The notes: generated by a model not told the origin, from the sequence alone. Shown: positions 17,266-27,410, numbered from the stretch's first letter. The stretch is DNA of 32,721 bases from Candidatus Kerfeldbacteria bacterium (GCA_018500015.2 JAHBAR020000030.1:1-32721), one strand, 5' to 3'. A program made the numbers and translations.

Positions 17266-17874
17266 ATGAAATTCATTATCGCGAAGAAAATCGGAATGAG
17301 CCAAGTATTTGCTCAAGACGGAACAGTCATCCCAGTGACTGTGCTTCAAGCTGGCCCACTCACCGTGACTCAGGTCAAAACTGTAGAAAACGACGGGTAC
17401 CAAGCTGTCCAGGTTGGTTTTGGTTCGAAGAAAGCAAAACACACCACCAAACCTATGCAAGGTCATTTGAAAGACCTCGGTTTGTTTTCAGTTATTAAAG
17501 AGTTCCGCACCACAGACACCTACGAACGCGGTCAAAAACTCACTGTCGAGCAATTTACAGCAGGCGAGAGCGTTGACGCAACAGGCGTTTCAATCGGTCG
17601 TGGTTTTGCCGGCGTTGTGAAGCGTCATGGTTTCCATGGTTCTCCTGCAACTCACGGTCACAAAGATCAGCTCCGCATGCCTGGTTCGCTGGCTTCAAAG
17701 CGCCAAGGTCCAGTTGCTAAGGGCAAGCGCATGGGCGGCCACATGGGCGTCGATCGCGTCACCATCAAAAATCTCACAGTGGTTGAAATCGATACTGCCA
17801 ACAACATCTTGAAAGTGAAGGGTGCGGTTCCAGGAGCAACAGGTGCGATTGTTACAGTTAAAACGTCTAAGTAA
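17266..17874 (+). CDS. rplC: 50S ribosomal protein L3
   Basis: MKFIIAKKIGMSQVFAQDG...RGFAGVVKRHGFHGSPATHGHKDQLRMPGS. Confidence 0.97.
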   Translation: MKFIIAKKIGMSQVFAQDGTVIPVTVLQAGPLTVTQVKTVENDGYQAVQVGFGSKKAKHTTKPMQGHLKDLGLFSVIKEFRTTDTYERGQKLTVEQFTAGESVDATGVSIGRGFAGVVKRHGFHGSPATHGHKDQLRMPGSLASKRQGPVAKGKRMGGHMGVDRVTIKNLTVVEIDTANNILKVKGAVPGATGAIVTVKTSK

Positions 17875-17885
17875 GCGAAACGAGT

Positions 17886-18515
17886 ATGGCAAAAGTTCCA
17901 GTATACAATTTTGAAGGCAAAGAGCTTGAAAAAATCGACGTCGCAGACGCAGTCTTTGCAGTTGAAGTCGATCCAAAGCTCGTTCAATTCGTCAATGCAG
18001 CACAACGTTCAAACGCTGCACATCCATATGCTCACACGAAAACTCGTGGCGAGGTGTCTGGTGGTGGTAAGAAACCATGGAAGCAGAAAGGCAATGGCCG
18101 CGCTCGCCAAGGTTCGATCCGCTCTCCACAATGGAAAGGCGGCGGTGTCGTGTTTGGTCCTAGAAACTCAAAAAATCCAGAGAAGAAAGTCAACGTGAAA
18201 ACACGTCGTCTCGCAATCCGCATGGTGCTCTCTGACAAACTCGCTGACAACAAACTCGTTGTCGTCGACTCTCTTGCGAAGTGCGAAGGCAAGACAAAAG
18301 CGTTGTACACTGCATTGGGCAAACTTCCAACCGGTCACAAATCTTCGTTGATCGCAGTCGGTACAAAATCCGCTGAAGTCACTCGCGCAGCACGCAATAT
18401 CCAAAAGGTGAACACCGTGCTCGCTGATTCCATCAACGTTGGCGATTTGGTGAAGCATCAATACCTTGTTGTTGATCGCGCTGGCATCGAGAAATTATCA
18501 ACCCACTTTGCATAA
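17886..18515 (+). CDS. rplD: 50S ribosomal protein L4
   Basis: TKTRGEVSGGGKKPWKQKGNGRARQGSIRSPQWKGGGVVFGP. Confidence 0.97.
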   Translation: MAKVPVYNFEGKELEKIDVADAVFAVEVDPKLVQFVNAAQRSNAAHPYAHTKTRGEVSGGGKKPWKQKGNGRARQGSIRSPQWKGGGVVFGPRNSKNPEKKVNVKTRRLAIRMVLSDKLADNKLVVVDSLAKCEGKTKALYTALGKLPTGHKSSLIAVGTKSAEVTRAARNIQKVNTVLADSINVGDLVKHQYLVVDRAGIEKLSTHFA

Positions 18516-18520
18516 CCCTT

Positions 18521-18907
18521 ATGAGTATTTTTAACCGCAAAGAAAAAACAGCTGCAGCGCCAAAAGCGACCAAAGCAGCAGGGGAGAAGAAAGCAAATGC
18601 AAAATCTGTTGTGACTTCAGCTGCCAAGATCGTTGGCTCACGCACACTTCTTCGTCCTGTCATCACCGAAAAGAATACACTCAATGGCACGTACGCATTC
18701 CAAGTTGCACCAACTGCAAACAAGAATGAAATTATGAAAGCTGTTGAATCGCTCTATGGTGTTGCTCCAGTATCAGTTCGCATCATTAACGTGATCGGCA
18801 AAACAGTGCGCTCTGCAAAAACAGGTGAAGGCAAACGCCGAGATTGGAAAAAAGCAATCGTACGCTTTGAAGCCGGCAAGACTATTAATGTGTATGAAGG
18901 AATCTGA
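18521..18907 (+). CDS. rplW: 50S ribosomal protein L23 (basic N-terminal extension)
   Basis: LLRPVITEKNTLNGTYAFQVAPTANKNEIMKAVESLYGVAPVSVRIINVIGK. Confidence 0.95.
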   Translation: MSIFNRKEKTAAAPKATKAAGEKKANAKSVVTSAAKIVGSRTLLRPVITEKNTLNGTYAFQVAPTANKNEIMKAVESLYGVAPVSVRIINVIGKTVRSAKTGEGKRRDWKKAIVRFEAGKTINVYEGI

Positions 18908-18914
18908 ACCACGT

Positions 18915-19757
18915 ATGGCTATTAAACAACATCGTCCAACTTCAGCAGGCCGTCGCATCTCTTCTTCAGATGCATTTGCTGATGTGACAAAAACAACTCC
19001 AGAAAAACGTTTGACCACGCACTTGAAAAAGCACGCTGGTCGTAACAACTCAGGTAAGATCACTGTTCGTCATCATGGCGGCGGCGTGAAGCGTCGTTAT
19101 CGCATCGTTGATTTTATGCAAACTCGTTTTGATATGCCTGCGAAAGTTGTTGCGATCGAATACGATCCAAATCGTTCTGCTCGCATCGCTCTTGTTGAAT
19201 ACTCCGACAACACTCGCGCATATATTCTTGCACCAGACGGCTTGACCGTTGGTCGCACAGTGCTTTCAACTCAGGGAAAAGGTGAGGTTGAGGTTGGTAA
19301 TCGCATGCCATTGAAACATGTTCCAACAGGCGTGATGGTATACAATATTGAATTATTTCCGGGCCGTAAAGGTTCTGTTGTTCGCTCAGCTGGTAATAGC
19401 GCCATCGTCATGGCACAAGACGAAGGATTTGTGCAACTCAAACTTCCATCCACAGAAGTGCGTCGTTTTGATGAGCGCTGTCTCGCATCTATTGGCACTG
19501 TTTCAAACGCTGACTGGATGAACATCCGTTGGGGTAAGGCAGGCCGCATGCGTTATCGCGGCGTTCGTCCAACCGTTCGTGGTAAAGTCATGAACCCAGT
19601 CGATCACCCTCATGGTGGTGGTGAAGGCGCTCAGTCAATCGGTCTTACACATCCGAAGACACCTCAAGGTAAGCCAGCTCTCGGTGTGAAGACACGACGT
19701 CAGAAAAAACAATCGAGCCGATACATTGTCAGCTCACGTAAGAAACGCAACGATTAA
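18915..19757 (+). CDS. rplB: 50S ribosomal protein L2
   Basis: [14 protein letters not shown]...[26 protein letters not shown]...[12 protein letters not shown]; start at the internal ATG of the longer ORF. Confidence 0.97.
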   Translation: MAIKQHRPTSAGRRISSSDAFADVTKTTPEKRLTTHLKKHAGRNNSGKITVRHHGGGVKRRYRIVDFMQTRFDMPAKVVAIEYDPNRSARIALVEYSDNTRAYILAPDGLTVGRTVLSTQGKGEVEVGNRMPLKHVPTGVMVYNIELFPGRKGSVVRSAGNSAIVMAQDEGFVQLKLPSTEVRRFDERCLASIGTVSNADWMNIRWGKAGRMRYRGVRPTVRGKVMNPVDHPHGGGEGAQSIGLTHPKTPQGKPALGVKTRRQKKQSSRYIVSSRKKRND

Positions 19758-19762
19758 CGCCT

Positions 19763-20098
19763 ATGTCACGCAGTCTTAAAAAAGGACTCTTCGTCCACCC
19801 ATCCATTCTCAAGAAAATTTCTGCAATGAATGCGTCTGGAAAGAAAACTCCTATCAAAACATGGTCTCGTTCATCCATTATTACTGACGAAATGATCGGT
19901 CACACATTCCAAGTGCACAACGGTAAAACATTCAAAGATGTGTACGTGATTGAAAACATGGTTGGTCATAAACTTGGAGAATTTTCTCCAACACGCACAT
20001 TCCGCGGTCATGGCGGTAAGATGGCAAAAGATCAAGCAGCGGCAGCTGCAGCAGCTGGCAAAGCCGCAGTGGCAAAAGCTCAAGCTGATACTAAATAA
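19763..20098 (+). CDS. rpsS: 30S ribosomal protein S19 (Ala/Lys-rich C-terminal tail)
   Basis: [19 protein letters not shown]...[26 protein letters not shown]. Confidence 0.97.
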   Translation: MSRSLKKGLFVHPSILKKISAMNASGKKTPIKTWSRSSIITDEMIGHTFQVHNGKTFKDVYVIENMVGHKLGEFSPTRTFRGHGGKMAKDQAAAAAAAGKAAVAKAQADTK

Positions 20099-20107
20099 GC
20101 ACACCGT

Positions 20108-20539
20108 ATGCAAACTCAGGCAACAGCAAAATACATCCGCATCGCTCCTCGCAAGGTTCGCCTTGTTGTGGATATGGTGCGTGGTCTCACGGTCGCTCAA
20201 GCAGAGCCAATATTACAGTTTTCCAAAAAAAGTGCTGCAGAACCAGTATGGAAGCTCATTAAATCCGCAGCAGCTAATGCGAAGCAACAGTATAATCTTG
20301 AATACGATCAACTCAAAATTGCTCAGATTTATGCTGACGAAGGTTTTGTGATGAAGCGTTTTAAAGCTCGTGCTTTTGGTCGCGCTGGTGGCATTATGAA
20401 ACGTACAAGCCATATCTCTGTCGTGTTAGCATCTCTTGAACAAGCAGCTCCTGCGCAAGCAAAGAAAGCAAAGGCTGTGAAAACTCCAAAAGCCGGAGCA
20501 AAGAAGGGTGAAACTGTAGAAGCTAAAAAGAACGACTAA
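20108..20539 (+). CDS. rplV: 50S ribosomal protein L22 (Lys/Ala-rich C-terminal tail)
   Basis: AKYIRIAPRKVRLVVDMVRGL...FVMKRFKARAFGRAGGIMKRTSHISVVL. Confidence 0.96.
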   Translation: MQTQATAKYIRIAPRKVRLVVDMVRGLTVAQAEPILQFSKKSAAEPVWKLIKSAAANAKQQYNLEYDQLKIAQIYADEGFVMKRFKARAFGRAGGIMKRTSHISVVLASLEQAAPAQAKKAKAVKTPKAGAKKGETVEAKKND

Positions 20540-20540
20540 T

Positions 20541-21344
20541 ATGGCAACAAAAGTAAACCCACGTATTCATCGCATCAATACCACGTTTTCAAGCCCTGCA
20601 CGTTGGTATGCAAGCAAAAAGGATTTTCCAATCTTTTTGCATCAAGATATTAAATTGCGCAAACTTATCAAAACGCAATTCAAGACAGGTGGTATTTCTC
20701 GTATTGAAATCGAGCGTTCAGCAAGCGAACTTAATCTTCGCATCTACACTTCTAAGCCGGGCGTCATTATCGGCCGTGGAGGTGCTCTCATCGAAGAGTT
20801 GAAGAAGAAAATCAAAAAGGATTTTTTTGGAAGTCAGAAGATGAAAGTCAACATTTCTATTCAAGAGGTGGCAAACCCTGACACCGATGCTGAGATCATC
20901 GTGCAAAGCGTTCGCGATCAACTCGAACAACGTTTGCCTTTCCGTCGCGCTCTCAAACGCGGTGTCGAACAAGTGATGCGCGCAGGGGCAAAGGGGTGCA
21001 AAATCCAAGTGTCTGGTCGCCTCAACGGTGCTGACATCGCTCGCACAGAGAAATTTGCTCAAGGTCGTCTTCCTCTGCAAACACTCCGTTCTCAAATTGA
21101 TTACAGCCGTGGCATCGCTCAAACGACAATGGGCACGATCGGTATCAAGGTGTGGATCTATAAAGGTGACGTGTTTGAAGATGATAAGAATGCGGCACCT
21201 GTCCAAGAAGAGCGTCGAACGCCAAATCGAAGCACCGGCCCTCGTCGTCGTAAGCCAATGACTTCTGGCGGTAAAACGGTGTTGCGCAAAAAGGCAGACA
21301 TCGAAGCAGCTAAACAACCAGCGGTCGTTGAACCTGCTCAATAG
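20541..21344 (+). CDS. rpsC: 30S ribosomal protein S3
   Basis: KH domain [56 protein letters not shown]. Confidence 0.97.
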   Translation: MATKVNPRIHRINTTFSSPARWYASKKDFPIFLHQDIKLRKLIKTQFKTGGISRIEIERSASELNLRIYTSKPGVIIGRGGALIEELKKKIKKDFFGSQKMKVNISIQEVANPDTDAEIIVQSVRDQLEQRLPFRRALKRGVEQVMRAGAKGCKIQVSGRLNGADIARTEKFAQGRLPLQTLRSQIDYSRGIAQTTMGTIGIKVWIYKGDVFEDDKNAAPVQEERRTPNRSTGPRRRKPMTSGGKTVLRKKADIEAAKQPAVVEPAQ

Positions 21345-21355
21345 AATTCACACGT

Positions 21356-21769
21356 ATGCTTACTCCAAAGAAAGTTAAACATCGCAAGTGGCACAATCAG
21401 CCGATTCCAAAAGTGCCTCAAGTGGCCTCACGCAAAATCTCTATTGCATTTGGTGACTTTGCTCTAAAGTCAACTGAGAGCTCATGGATTACCGCTCGTC
21501 AGATCGAAGCTGCGCGCAGAGCTATGACACGTTTCGTTCAGCGCGGCGGAAAAATCTGGGTGCGCATTTTCACACAACGCCCGGTCACACTCAAAGGTGG
21601 TGAAATCCGCATGGGTGGTGGTAAGGGTGCTGTCGATCACTACATCGCAGTGGTGAAGCCGGGAGCAATTTTGTTCGAAATTGCTGGCGTTACTGAAACA
21701 GATGCTCGCGAAGCATTTCGTCTGGCGGCTCACAAGCTTCCAGTCAAAACTAAATTCGTGAAGAAATAG
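21356..21769 (+). CDS. rplP: 50S ribosomal protein L16
   Basis: [13 protein letters not shown]...[41 protein letters not shown]. Confidence 0.97.
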   Translation: MLTPKKVKHRKWHNQPIPKVPQVASRKISIAFGDFALKSTESSWITARQIEAARRAMTRFVQRGGKIWVRIFTQRPVTLKGGEIRMGGGKGAVDHYIAVVKPGAILFEIAGVTETDAREAFRLAAHKLPVKTKFVKK

Positions 21770-21772
21770 TGT

Positions 21773-21988
21773 ATGGAAATGCAAGAACTCCTCAAAAAGA
21801 CTGACGCAGAACTTCGCGATATGCTTGATGCACATGTTGTGCAGCTCCAAGAACTCCGTTTCAAAGCAGCAAACCTCCAACTCAAGGAAGTCCGCAAACT
21901 TCGCGAGATGCGTAAAGAGATCGCTCGCATCCAAACAGCGCTCTCACAACGAGTGCTCGCTAAACAAGCTTCTCAAGTGAAGAACTAA
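21773..21988 (+). CDS. rpmC: 50S ribosomal protein L29
   Basis: Operon position; ELLKKTDAELRDMLDAHVVQLQELRFKAANLQLKEVRKLREMRKEIARIQTAL. Confidence 0.93.
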   Translation: MEMQELLKKTDAELRDMLDAHVVQLQELRFKAANLQLKEVRKLREMRKEIARIQTALSQRVLAKQASQVKN

Positions 21989-21989
21989 T

Positions 21990-22247
21990 ATGGAAGAAGA
22001 GAAAAAAATGCATCGCGAACTCACTGGCGTAGTGACTTCGGACAAGATGAATAAAACAATCGTCGTCGAGGTTACTCGTAACCTTCGTCACGAAGTGTAC
22101 GGAAAACTCTACAAGCGCTCACGCAAGTTTCATGTGCATGATGAAAAGGAGCAGTATGGAGTAGGGGATGTAGTCACATTTGTTGAATGTCGCCCTCTGA
22201 GCAAGACAAAGAAGTGGCGCGTGGTGTATCAAGATCAAGGTAAATAG
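21990..22247 (+). CDS. rpsQ: 30S ribosomal protein S17
   Basis: RELTGVVTSDKMNKTIVVEVTRNLRHEVYGKLYKRSRKFHVHDEKEQYGVGDVV. Confidence 0.95.
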   Translation: MEEEKKMHRELTGVVTSDKMNKTIVVEVTRNLRHEVYGKLYKRSRKFHVHDEKEQYGVGDVVTFVECRPLSKTKKWRVVYQDQGK

Positions 22248-22254
22248 ACGATAT

Positions 22255-22623
22255 ATGATTCAAGAAGGAACACGTCTGCGTGTGGCTGATAACACCGGCG
22301 CACAGATCGCAAAGGTCATTCAGGTGATGAAAGGCTACAAGCGTAGATACGGTTACTTGGGCGATGAGATGGTAGTGGTTATTAAGCAAGCACAACCTCA
22401 TGGCCTCATCAAGAAAAGCGAAGTCTGCCGTGCTGTGCTCGTGCGCCAGTGCAAGGAATACCGCCGAAAAGACGGTACATACATTCGCTTCAGCGAGAAC
22501 GCTTGCGTAATTATTGATAAGAACGGAGAGCCAAGAGGCACGCGTATCTTTGGTCCGGTTGCTCGCGAAGTGAAATTCGCCGGCTACCCAAAGATCGCCT
22601 CATTAGCACCTGAAGTGTTATAA
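22255..22623 (+). CDS. rplN: 50S ribosomal protein L14
   Basis: MIQEGTRLRVADNTGAQIAKVIQV...RFSENACVIIDKNGEPRGTRIFGPVARE. Confidence 0.97.
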   Translation: MIQEGTRLRVADNTGAQIAKVIQVMKGYKRRYGYLGDEMVVVIKQAQPHGLIKKSEVCRAVLVRQCKEYRRKDGTYIRFSENACVIIDKNGEPRGTRIFGPVAREVKFAGYPKIASLAPEVL

Positions 22624-22627
22624 GACT

Positions 22628-22963
22628 ATGAGTACAGTACATCTCAAAATCAAATCCGGTGACACTGTTAAAGTGTTGCGTGGCAAAGATAACGGCAAGA
22701 CAGGCAAGGTCACTCAGGTCTTCCCACGTTTGGGTAAGCTCGTTGTTGATGGTGTGAACAAAACTATTCGCCACCTCAAATCACAGCGAAAAAGTGAAAA
22801 AGGTCAACGTGTCGAATTTTTTGCTCCGATTGCAGCATCTTCAGTTCTTCTTGTGTGTCCAAAATGTCAAAAGCCAACACGCGTTGGTGCGTTGATCACT
22901 AAAGGACAAAATGGTGAAGTGCAGAAATCTCGCCAATGCAAGAAGTGTAAAGAAACGATCTAA
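22628..22963 (+). CDS. rplX: 50S ribosomal protein L24 with C-terminal Cys4 motif
   Basis: KIKSGDTVKVLRGKDNGKTGKVTQVFP; CPKCQKPTRV...CKKCKETI. Confidence 0.95.
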   Translation: MSTVHLKIKSGDTVKVLRGKDNGKTGKVTQVFPRLGKLVVDGVNKTIRHLKSQRKSEKGQRVEFFAPIAASSVLLVCPKCQKPTRVGALITKGQNGEVQKSRQCKKCKETI

Positions 22964-22972
22964 AGACTGCAT

Positions 22973-23518
22973 ATGATGATTCAAGAACGCTATAAAGAAA
23001 TTGTGCCAGAGCTTATTAAAGCTACTGGTCGCAACAATGTAAATGCCATTCCGCGCATTCAGAAGGTGGTCATTAATGCTGGGCTTGGTCGCTCTATCAA
23101 CGACCCTTCATACGTTGAAGCGGCAGTTTCTGTGCTCCAACGCATCTCCGGCCAGCAGCCAGTGAAGACCAAAGCAAAGAAGTCTATTTCGAATTTCAAG
23201 ATCAAGCAAGGCATGGTTGTCGGCGCAAAAGTCACGCTCCGCGGCCAACGCATGAATGATTTTTTGAACAAGCTCATCACCGTCGCTCTTCCTCGTGTTC
23301 GCGACTTCCGCGGCATCGATCGTGATGGCTTTGACGGTCATGGTAACTACTCTCTCGGTTTCCCTGAACACATCGTCTTTCCAGAAATCTCAACAGACGA
23401 AATCGAAAAGATTGTTGGCTTGGAAATCAATATCGTGACTTCTGCAAAAAATGATGCAGAAGGTCTCATGTTGCTCGAAAAGCTTGGCTTCCCATTCAAG
23501 AAAGTTGATCAGAAATAA
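22973..23518 (+). CDS. rplE: 50S ribosomal protein L5
   Basis: [16 protein letters not shown]...[32 protein letters not shown]. Confidence 0.97.
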   Translation: MMIQERYKEIVPELIKATGRNNVNAIPRIQKVVINAGLGRSINDPSYVEAAVSVLQRISGQQPVKTKAKKSISNFKIKQGMVVGAKVTLRGQRMNDFLNKLITVALPRVRDFRGIDRDGFDGHGNYSLGFPEHIVFPEISTDEIEKIVGLEINIVTSAKNDAEGLMLLEKLGFPFKKVDQK

Positions 23519-23520
23519 GT

Positions 23521-23724
23521 ATGGCAAAGACCTCAAGAAAAATTCGTACAAAACGCTCACGCGCGTCAGCTCAACATCGTAAATTTTCAACACGTATTGA
23601 GCGCCGTTGTCTCAAATGCGGTCGCAACCACGGCTACATGCGCGACTTCGAACTGTGCCGCATCTGTTTCCGCGAACTTGCAAACAGTGGACACATTCCG
23701 GGTATTCGTAAAGCTAGCTGGTAA
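23521..23724 (+). CDS. rpsN: 30S ribosomal protein S14 (zinc-binding type)
   Basis: [38 protein letters not shown]. Confidence 0.95.
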   Translation: MAKTSRKIRTKRSRASAQHRKFSTRIERRCLKCGRNHGYMRDFELCRICFRELANSGHIPGIRKASW

Positions 23725-23734
23725 CCAATATTTT

Positions 23735-24127
23735 ATGATGACAGACCCAATTGCAGACATGCTCACACGATTACGTAATGCCCAAATGGTTCGCATTACA
23801 GATATCGTTCTCCCATACTCAACTCTCAAACATCGCCTTGCAGAAATTCTTGCAAAAGAAGGCTATGTGACTTCAGTTTCCACTGCAGAAACTGATGGCA
23901 AAAAAGAGTTGAAAGTTGCGCTCAAGTACAGCGCAAAAGAACCAGCAATCCACGAAATTCGTCGCATCAGCAAACCTGGTCGTCGTGTATACGTGGGTGC
24001 AAAACGCTTACCGTATGTCTTTGACGGCATGGGTATCGCGATCATCTCAACCTCAAAAGGTTTGATGACCAACAAGCAAGCTCGCGAGCAAAAGCTTGGT
24101 GGCGAAGTAATTTGTGAAGTGTTCTAA
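23735..24127 (+). CDS. rpsH: 30S ribosomal protein S8
   Basis: MTDPIADMLTRLRNAQ...RISKPGRRVYVGAKRLPYVFDGMGIAIISTSKGLMTNKQAREQKLGGEVIC; start inside the longer ORF. Confidence 0.97.
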   Translation: MMTDPIADMLTRLRNAQMVRITDIVLPYSTLKHRLAEILAKEGYVTSVSTAETDGKKELKVALKYSAKEPAIHEIRRISKPGRRVYVGAKRLPYVFDGMGIAIISTSKGLMTNKQAREQKLGGEVICEVF

Positions 24128-24132
24128 CGCAT

Positions 24133-24675
24133 ATGCCACGAATTGCAAAACGACCAATCACCATCCCACAAGGAGTCACCGTCACTATCTCTGAGACAGA
24201 GATCATTGTGAAAGGTGCAAAAGGGGAGTTGCGCCAACCACTTCCAGCATCTGTTGCTGTGGTGCAAAATGACAATACCCTTTCTGTCTCTGCAAAAGAC
24301 TTAAACGATCCTGAAGCAGTTGTGTTGTGGGGCACTGTTGCTTCACACATTAAGAACATGCTTGTTGGTGTCACCACAGGTTTCAAAAAAAGCCTCGCTA
24401 TTTCCGGCGTTGGTTACACATGGAACGTTTCTGGACAAAAACTCACGATCAAAGCTGGCTACTCACATCCTGTTGTTATGGAACTTCCTGTAGGTATCAC
24501 GGGCGCTGTAGAAGAAGGCATGCTCGTGCTTTCAAGCATCAATAAAGAACTGCTCGGCGAAACAGCAGCCAACATTCGTAGAGTGCGTGAACCAGAGCCA
24601 TATCAAGGTTCCGGTATTCGCTACTCCGACGAAGTCATTCGACGCAAAGTTGGTAAAGCTGCAGGCGCTGCATAA
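24133..24675 (+). CDS. rplF: 50S ribosomal protein L6
   Basis: MPRIAKRPITIPQGVTVTISETEIIVKGAKGEL...EPEPYQGSGIRYSDEVIRRKVGKAAG. Confidence 0.97.
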   Translation: MPRIAKRPITIPQGVTVTISETEIIVKGAKGELRQPLPASVAVVQNDNTLSVSAKDLNDPEAVVLWGTVASHIKNMLVGVTTGFKKSLAISGVGYTWNVSGQKLTIKAGYSHPVVMELPVGITGAVEEGMLVLSSINKELLGETAANIRRVREPEPYQGSGIRYSDEVIRRKVGKAAGAA

Positions 24676-24689
24676 TTGAACAAGAGACT

Positions 24690-25037
24690 ATGAATCGCAA
24701 TCAACAAAAAGCACAGGCACAGCAACGCCGCGCACGACGCACGCGTTCTAAAATTTTTGGAACAGCTGCACGTCCACGCCTTTCTGTACACCGTTCTCTC
24801 AAACATATCTCTGCTCAACTCATCAATGATGAGGCAGGTATCACTCTAGGCAGCGCAACTGACACAACATTCAAAGGCACGAAGACTGAAAAAGGCCTCG
24901 CTCTTGGCAAAGCTATTGCAGCTGTTGCAAAGGAGAAGGGGATCGCTGAAGTCATTTTTGATCGTGGTGCATTTTTGTACCATGGTCGTGTGAAAGCCGT
25001 CGCCGATGGTGCCCGCGAAGCTGGTTTGAAATTTTAA
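24690..25037 (+). CDS. rplR: 50S ribosomal protein L18
   Basis: RPRLSVHRSLKHISAQLINDEAG...VIFDRGAFLYHGRVKAVADGAREAGLKF. Confidence 0.96.
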   Translation: MNRNQQKAQAQQRRARRTRSKIFGTAARPRLSVHRSLKHISAQLINDEAGITLGSATDTTFKGTKTEKGLALGKAIAAVAKEKGIAEVIFDRGAFLYHGRVKAVADGAREAGLKF

Positions 25038-25046
25038 TGTGCATAT

Positions 25047-25661
25047 ATGATGAATATAAACGAACAAGCAGAAACAACAACACCAGCTGCGCAGCCAACT
25101 GAAGCGACACAAGCAACACCAGCAGCTCAACCGCAGGGTAATGATCGTCGCGGTGGTCGCTCACAGGGCGGACGCGGTGGTCGTGGAGATCGTCGCGGTG
25201 GTAAAGGCAAGCGAGAAGATCGCCCTTCTGACGGCATCGACGCTCGCATCATCGACCTCGCTCGCGTTACGCGCGTGATGGCTGGTGGTAAACGTATGCG
25301 CTTCCGTGCGTGCGTTGTGGTTGGCGACAAAAAAGGTCGCATCGGTATGGCTGTGATGAAAGGTGCTGATGTCCAGTTTGCTGTCGCAAAAGCAACAGAG
25401 AAAGCAAAGCGTCACATGATCACTGTCCCAACAGTGAACGGTACAATTCCTCATCGCGTTCAGGTGAAATTCGGCAGCGCAGTGGTGTTGCTGAAATCAG
25501 CAAAACCGGGCACGGGTGTCATCGCTGGTGGTCCGGTACGCGTTATGATGGAACTTGCTGGCATTTCTAACATCGTTTCAAAAATGATGGGCTCAGGTAA
25601 CAAAATCAATAACGTTTCAGCAGTGATGGAAGCATTCCAGCTGTTGAAAGCTCGTAAATAA
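25047..25661 (+). CDS. rpsE: 30S ribosomal protein S5 with R/G-rich N-terminal extension
   Basis: LARVTRVMAGGKRMRFRACVVVGDKKGRIGMAVMKGADVQFAVAKATEKAKRHM. Confidence 0.97.
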   Translation: MMNINEQAETTTPAAQPTEATQATPAAQPQGNDRRGGRSQGGRGGRGDRRGGKGKREDRPSDGIDARIIDLARVTRVMAGGKRMRFRACVVVGDKKGRIGMAVMKGADVQFAVAKATEKAKRHMITVPTVNGTIPHRVQVKFGSAVVLLKSAKPGTGVIAGGPVRVMMELAGISNIVSKMMGSGNKINNVSAVMEAFQLLKARK

Positions 25662-25664
25662 CGT

Positions 25665-26096
25665 ATGTTGACTCTCAACTCTCTCCCTGCATCAGGGAAT
25701 AAAAAAAATCGCCGCGTCGGTCGTGGTGCCGGCACGCGCCGAGGCACATACTCCGGTCGTGGTATCAAAGGTCAACGCGCACGCTCAGGCGGCAAGGGTG
25801 GTTTGAAGCTTCGTGGTTTGAAGCAAACATTCATGCATGTGCCAAAATTTCACGGCATGAAGCCTCGTTTTGAAGCTGCGCAAGTGGTAACGCTTGGTCA
25901 GCTCGAAAAGATCGTGAAAGCTGGAGAAACAGTGAATGCAGAATTTTTACTCAAGGCTGGTTTGATTGAACGTCCAAAGGCTCGCATTAAAGTGTTGTCT
26001 CGCGGAAAAATCACAAAGAACATCACAGTATCTGTTCCAGTTTCTGCAACTGCAAAATCCGCTATTGAAGCTGCCGGTGGTTCTGTGACCGCATAA
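25665..26096 (+). CDS. rplO: 50S ribosomal protein L15
   Basis: KNRRVGRGAGTRRGTYSGRGIKGQRARSGGKGGLKLRGLKQTFMHVPKFHGMK. Confidence 0.96.
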   Translation: MLTLNSLPASGNKKNRRVGRGAGTRRGTYSGRGIKGQRARSGGKGGLKLRGLKQTFMHVPKFHGMKPRFEAAQVVTLGQLEKIVKAGETVNAEFLLKAGLIERPKARIKVLSRGKITKNITVSVPVSATAKSAIEAAGGSVTA

Positions 26097-26097
26097 T

Positions 26098-26113
26098 CTG
26101 GTATACTAACCAG
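26098..26113 (+). promoter_or_regulatory. Putative -10 element (TATACT) inside a small inverted repeat upstream of secY
   Basis: CTGGT-ATACTA-ACCAG; TATACT at 26102-26107, 11 nt before the secY ATG. Confidence 0.5.
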
Positions 26114-26118
26114 GCTGT

Positions 26119-27405
26119 ATGCAGCTTCGAACTATTCTTTCCAAAACATTCAAGACAAAAGAGCTTCGCAAGAAGATCCTCTTTGTTATATTTCTTCTGG
26201 TGATATTCCGTATTGGTGCGCACATTTCTATCCCGGGAGTTGATGCTTCGCAACTCCAAGTGCTGTTTGACCAAAATCAAGCCCTTGGTTTATTGAATGT
26301 GTTTTCCGGTGGCGCACTGCAGAATTTTTCGATCATGATGTTGGGCGTTGGTCCATATATCACCGCATCGATTATTTTTCAGTTACTCCAAATGATCGTT
26401 CCTCGTCTTGAAGAAATGGCAAAAGAGGGTGGAGTAGGCCAACAAAAAATTCAACAATGGACACGTTGGCTCTCCGTTCCTCTTGCAGCAGCTCAAGGAT
26501 ATGCGACAATCAACTTGCTTCAATCAAGCGCAGGCAGCCAATCAATTTTAGCAGCCTTTAGTTTCATGGATTGGGTCGTGGCAATTACCGCTGTTGTTGG
26601 TGGTTCTCTATTCTTGATGTGGATCGGTGAGTTGATCTCTGAGCAAAAAATTGGCAATGGTGTTTCACTGGTGATTTTTGCCGGCATCGTGGCATCATTA
26701 CCTTCAATAGTACAGCAACTCCTTGTGAGCTTTGATTCATCGCAAATTCCATCCTTCTTAGGGTTTGCTGTCATCATGCTTGTGACCATCATTGCCGTCG
26801 TCTTTGTTACAGAGGCGTATCGTAATATCCCTATTTCGCATGCGCGTCATCACGCTCAAAATGGTCAACAAAATAGCCAGCTCCCATTGCGCGTGAATCA
26901 AGCCGGTGTGATTCCAATTATCTTTGCTGTCTCGTTGATTGTTATGCCGCAACTCGCTGCCCAATATGCGCTGCAAATGAATATCTTCCCAACACTCGCG
27001 AATGCATATAATAGCGTCATTTCATTCATGAACAACCAGTTTAATTACGGAGCAATATACTTCTTGCTTGTTGTTATCTTCACATACTTCTATACCGCGG
27101 TTGTTTTCCACCCTGATCGCATCGCAGAAAATTTACAACGTGGTGGTAGCTTCATTCCGGGTGTACGGCCGGGCAAGCAAACAGTTGAGTACCTCACTTT
27201 TATTTCAAATCGTATTGTTTTGGCAGGAGCTGTTTTCCTTGGCTTGATTGCTGTTTTGCCGATAGTCGTACAAGGTGCATTGGGTGGATCGTTTCAAAAT
27301 ATCGCGGTTGGCGGAACGAGTTTATTGATCGTTGTTTCAGTCGCGCTTGAAACCATCAAGCAGCTCGAAGCTCAACTCCTGTTGCGTAACTACGAATATC
27401 TTTAA
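26119..27405 (+). CDS. secY: Preprotein translocase subunit SecY
   Basis: IFRIGAHISIPGVDASQL...GVGPYITASIIFQLLQMIVPRLEEMAKEGGVGQQKIQQWTRWL...ENLQRGGSFIPGVRPGKQTVEYL. Confidence 0.98.
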   Translation: MQLRTILSKTFKTKELRKKILFVIFLLVIFRIGAHISIPGVDASQLQVLFDQNQALGLLNVFSGGALQNFSIMMLGVGPYITASIIFQLLQMIVPRLEEMAKEGGVGQQKIQQWTRWLSVPLAAAQGYATINLLQSSAGSQSILAAFSFMDWVVAITAVVGGSLFLMWIGELISEQKIGNGVSLVIFAGIVASLPSIVQQLLVSFDSSQIPSFLGFAVIMLVTIIAVVFVTEAYRNIPISHARHHAQNGQQNSQLPLRVNQAGVIPIIFAVSLIVMPQLAAQYALQMNIFPTLANAYNSVISFMNNQFNYGAIYFLLVVIFTYFYTAVVFHPDRIAENLQRGGSFIPGVRPGKQTVEYLTFISNRIVLAGAVFLGLIAVLPIVVQGALGGSFQNIAVGGTSLLIVVSVALETIKQLEAQLLLRNYEYL

Positions 27406-27410
27406 TTCTC

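Noticed and set aside
20718-21341. 207-aa ORF antisense to rpsC
   Set aside because: Fully covered by confidently identified S3; no recognisable domain in the antisense frame.
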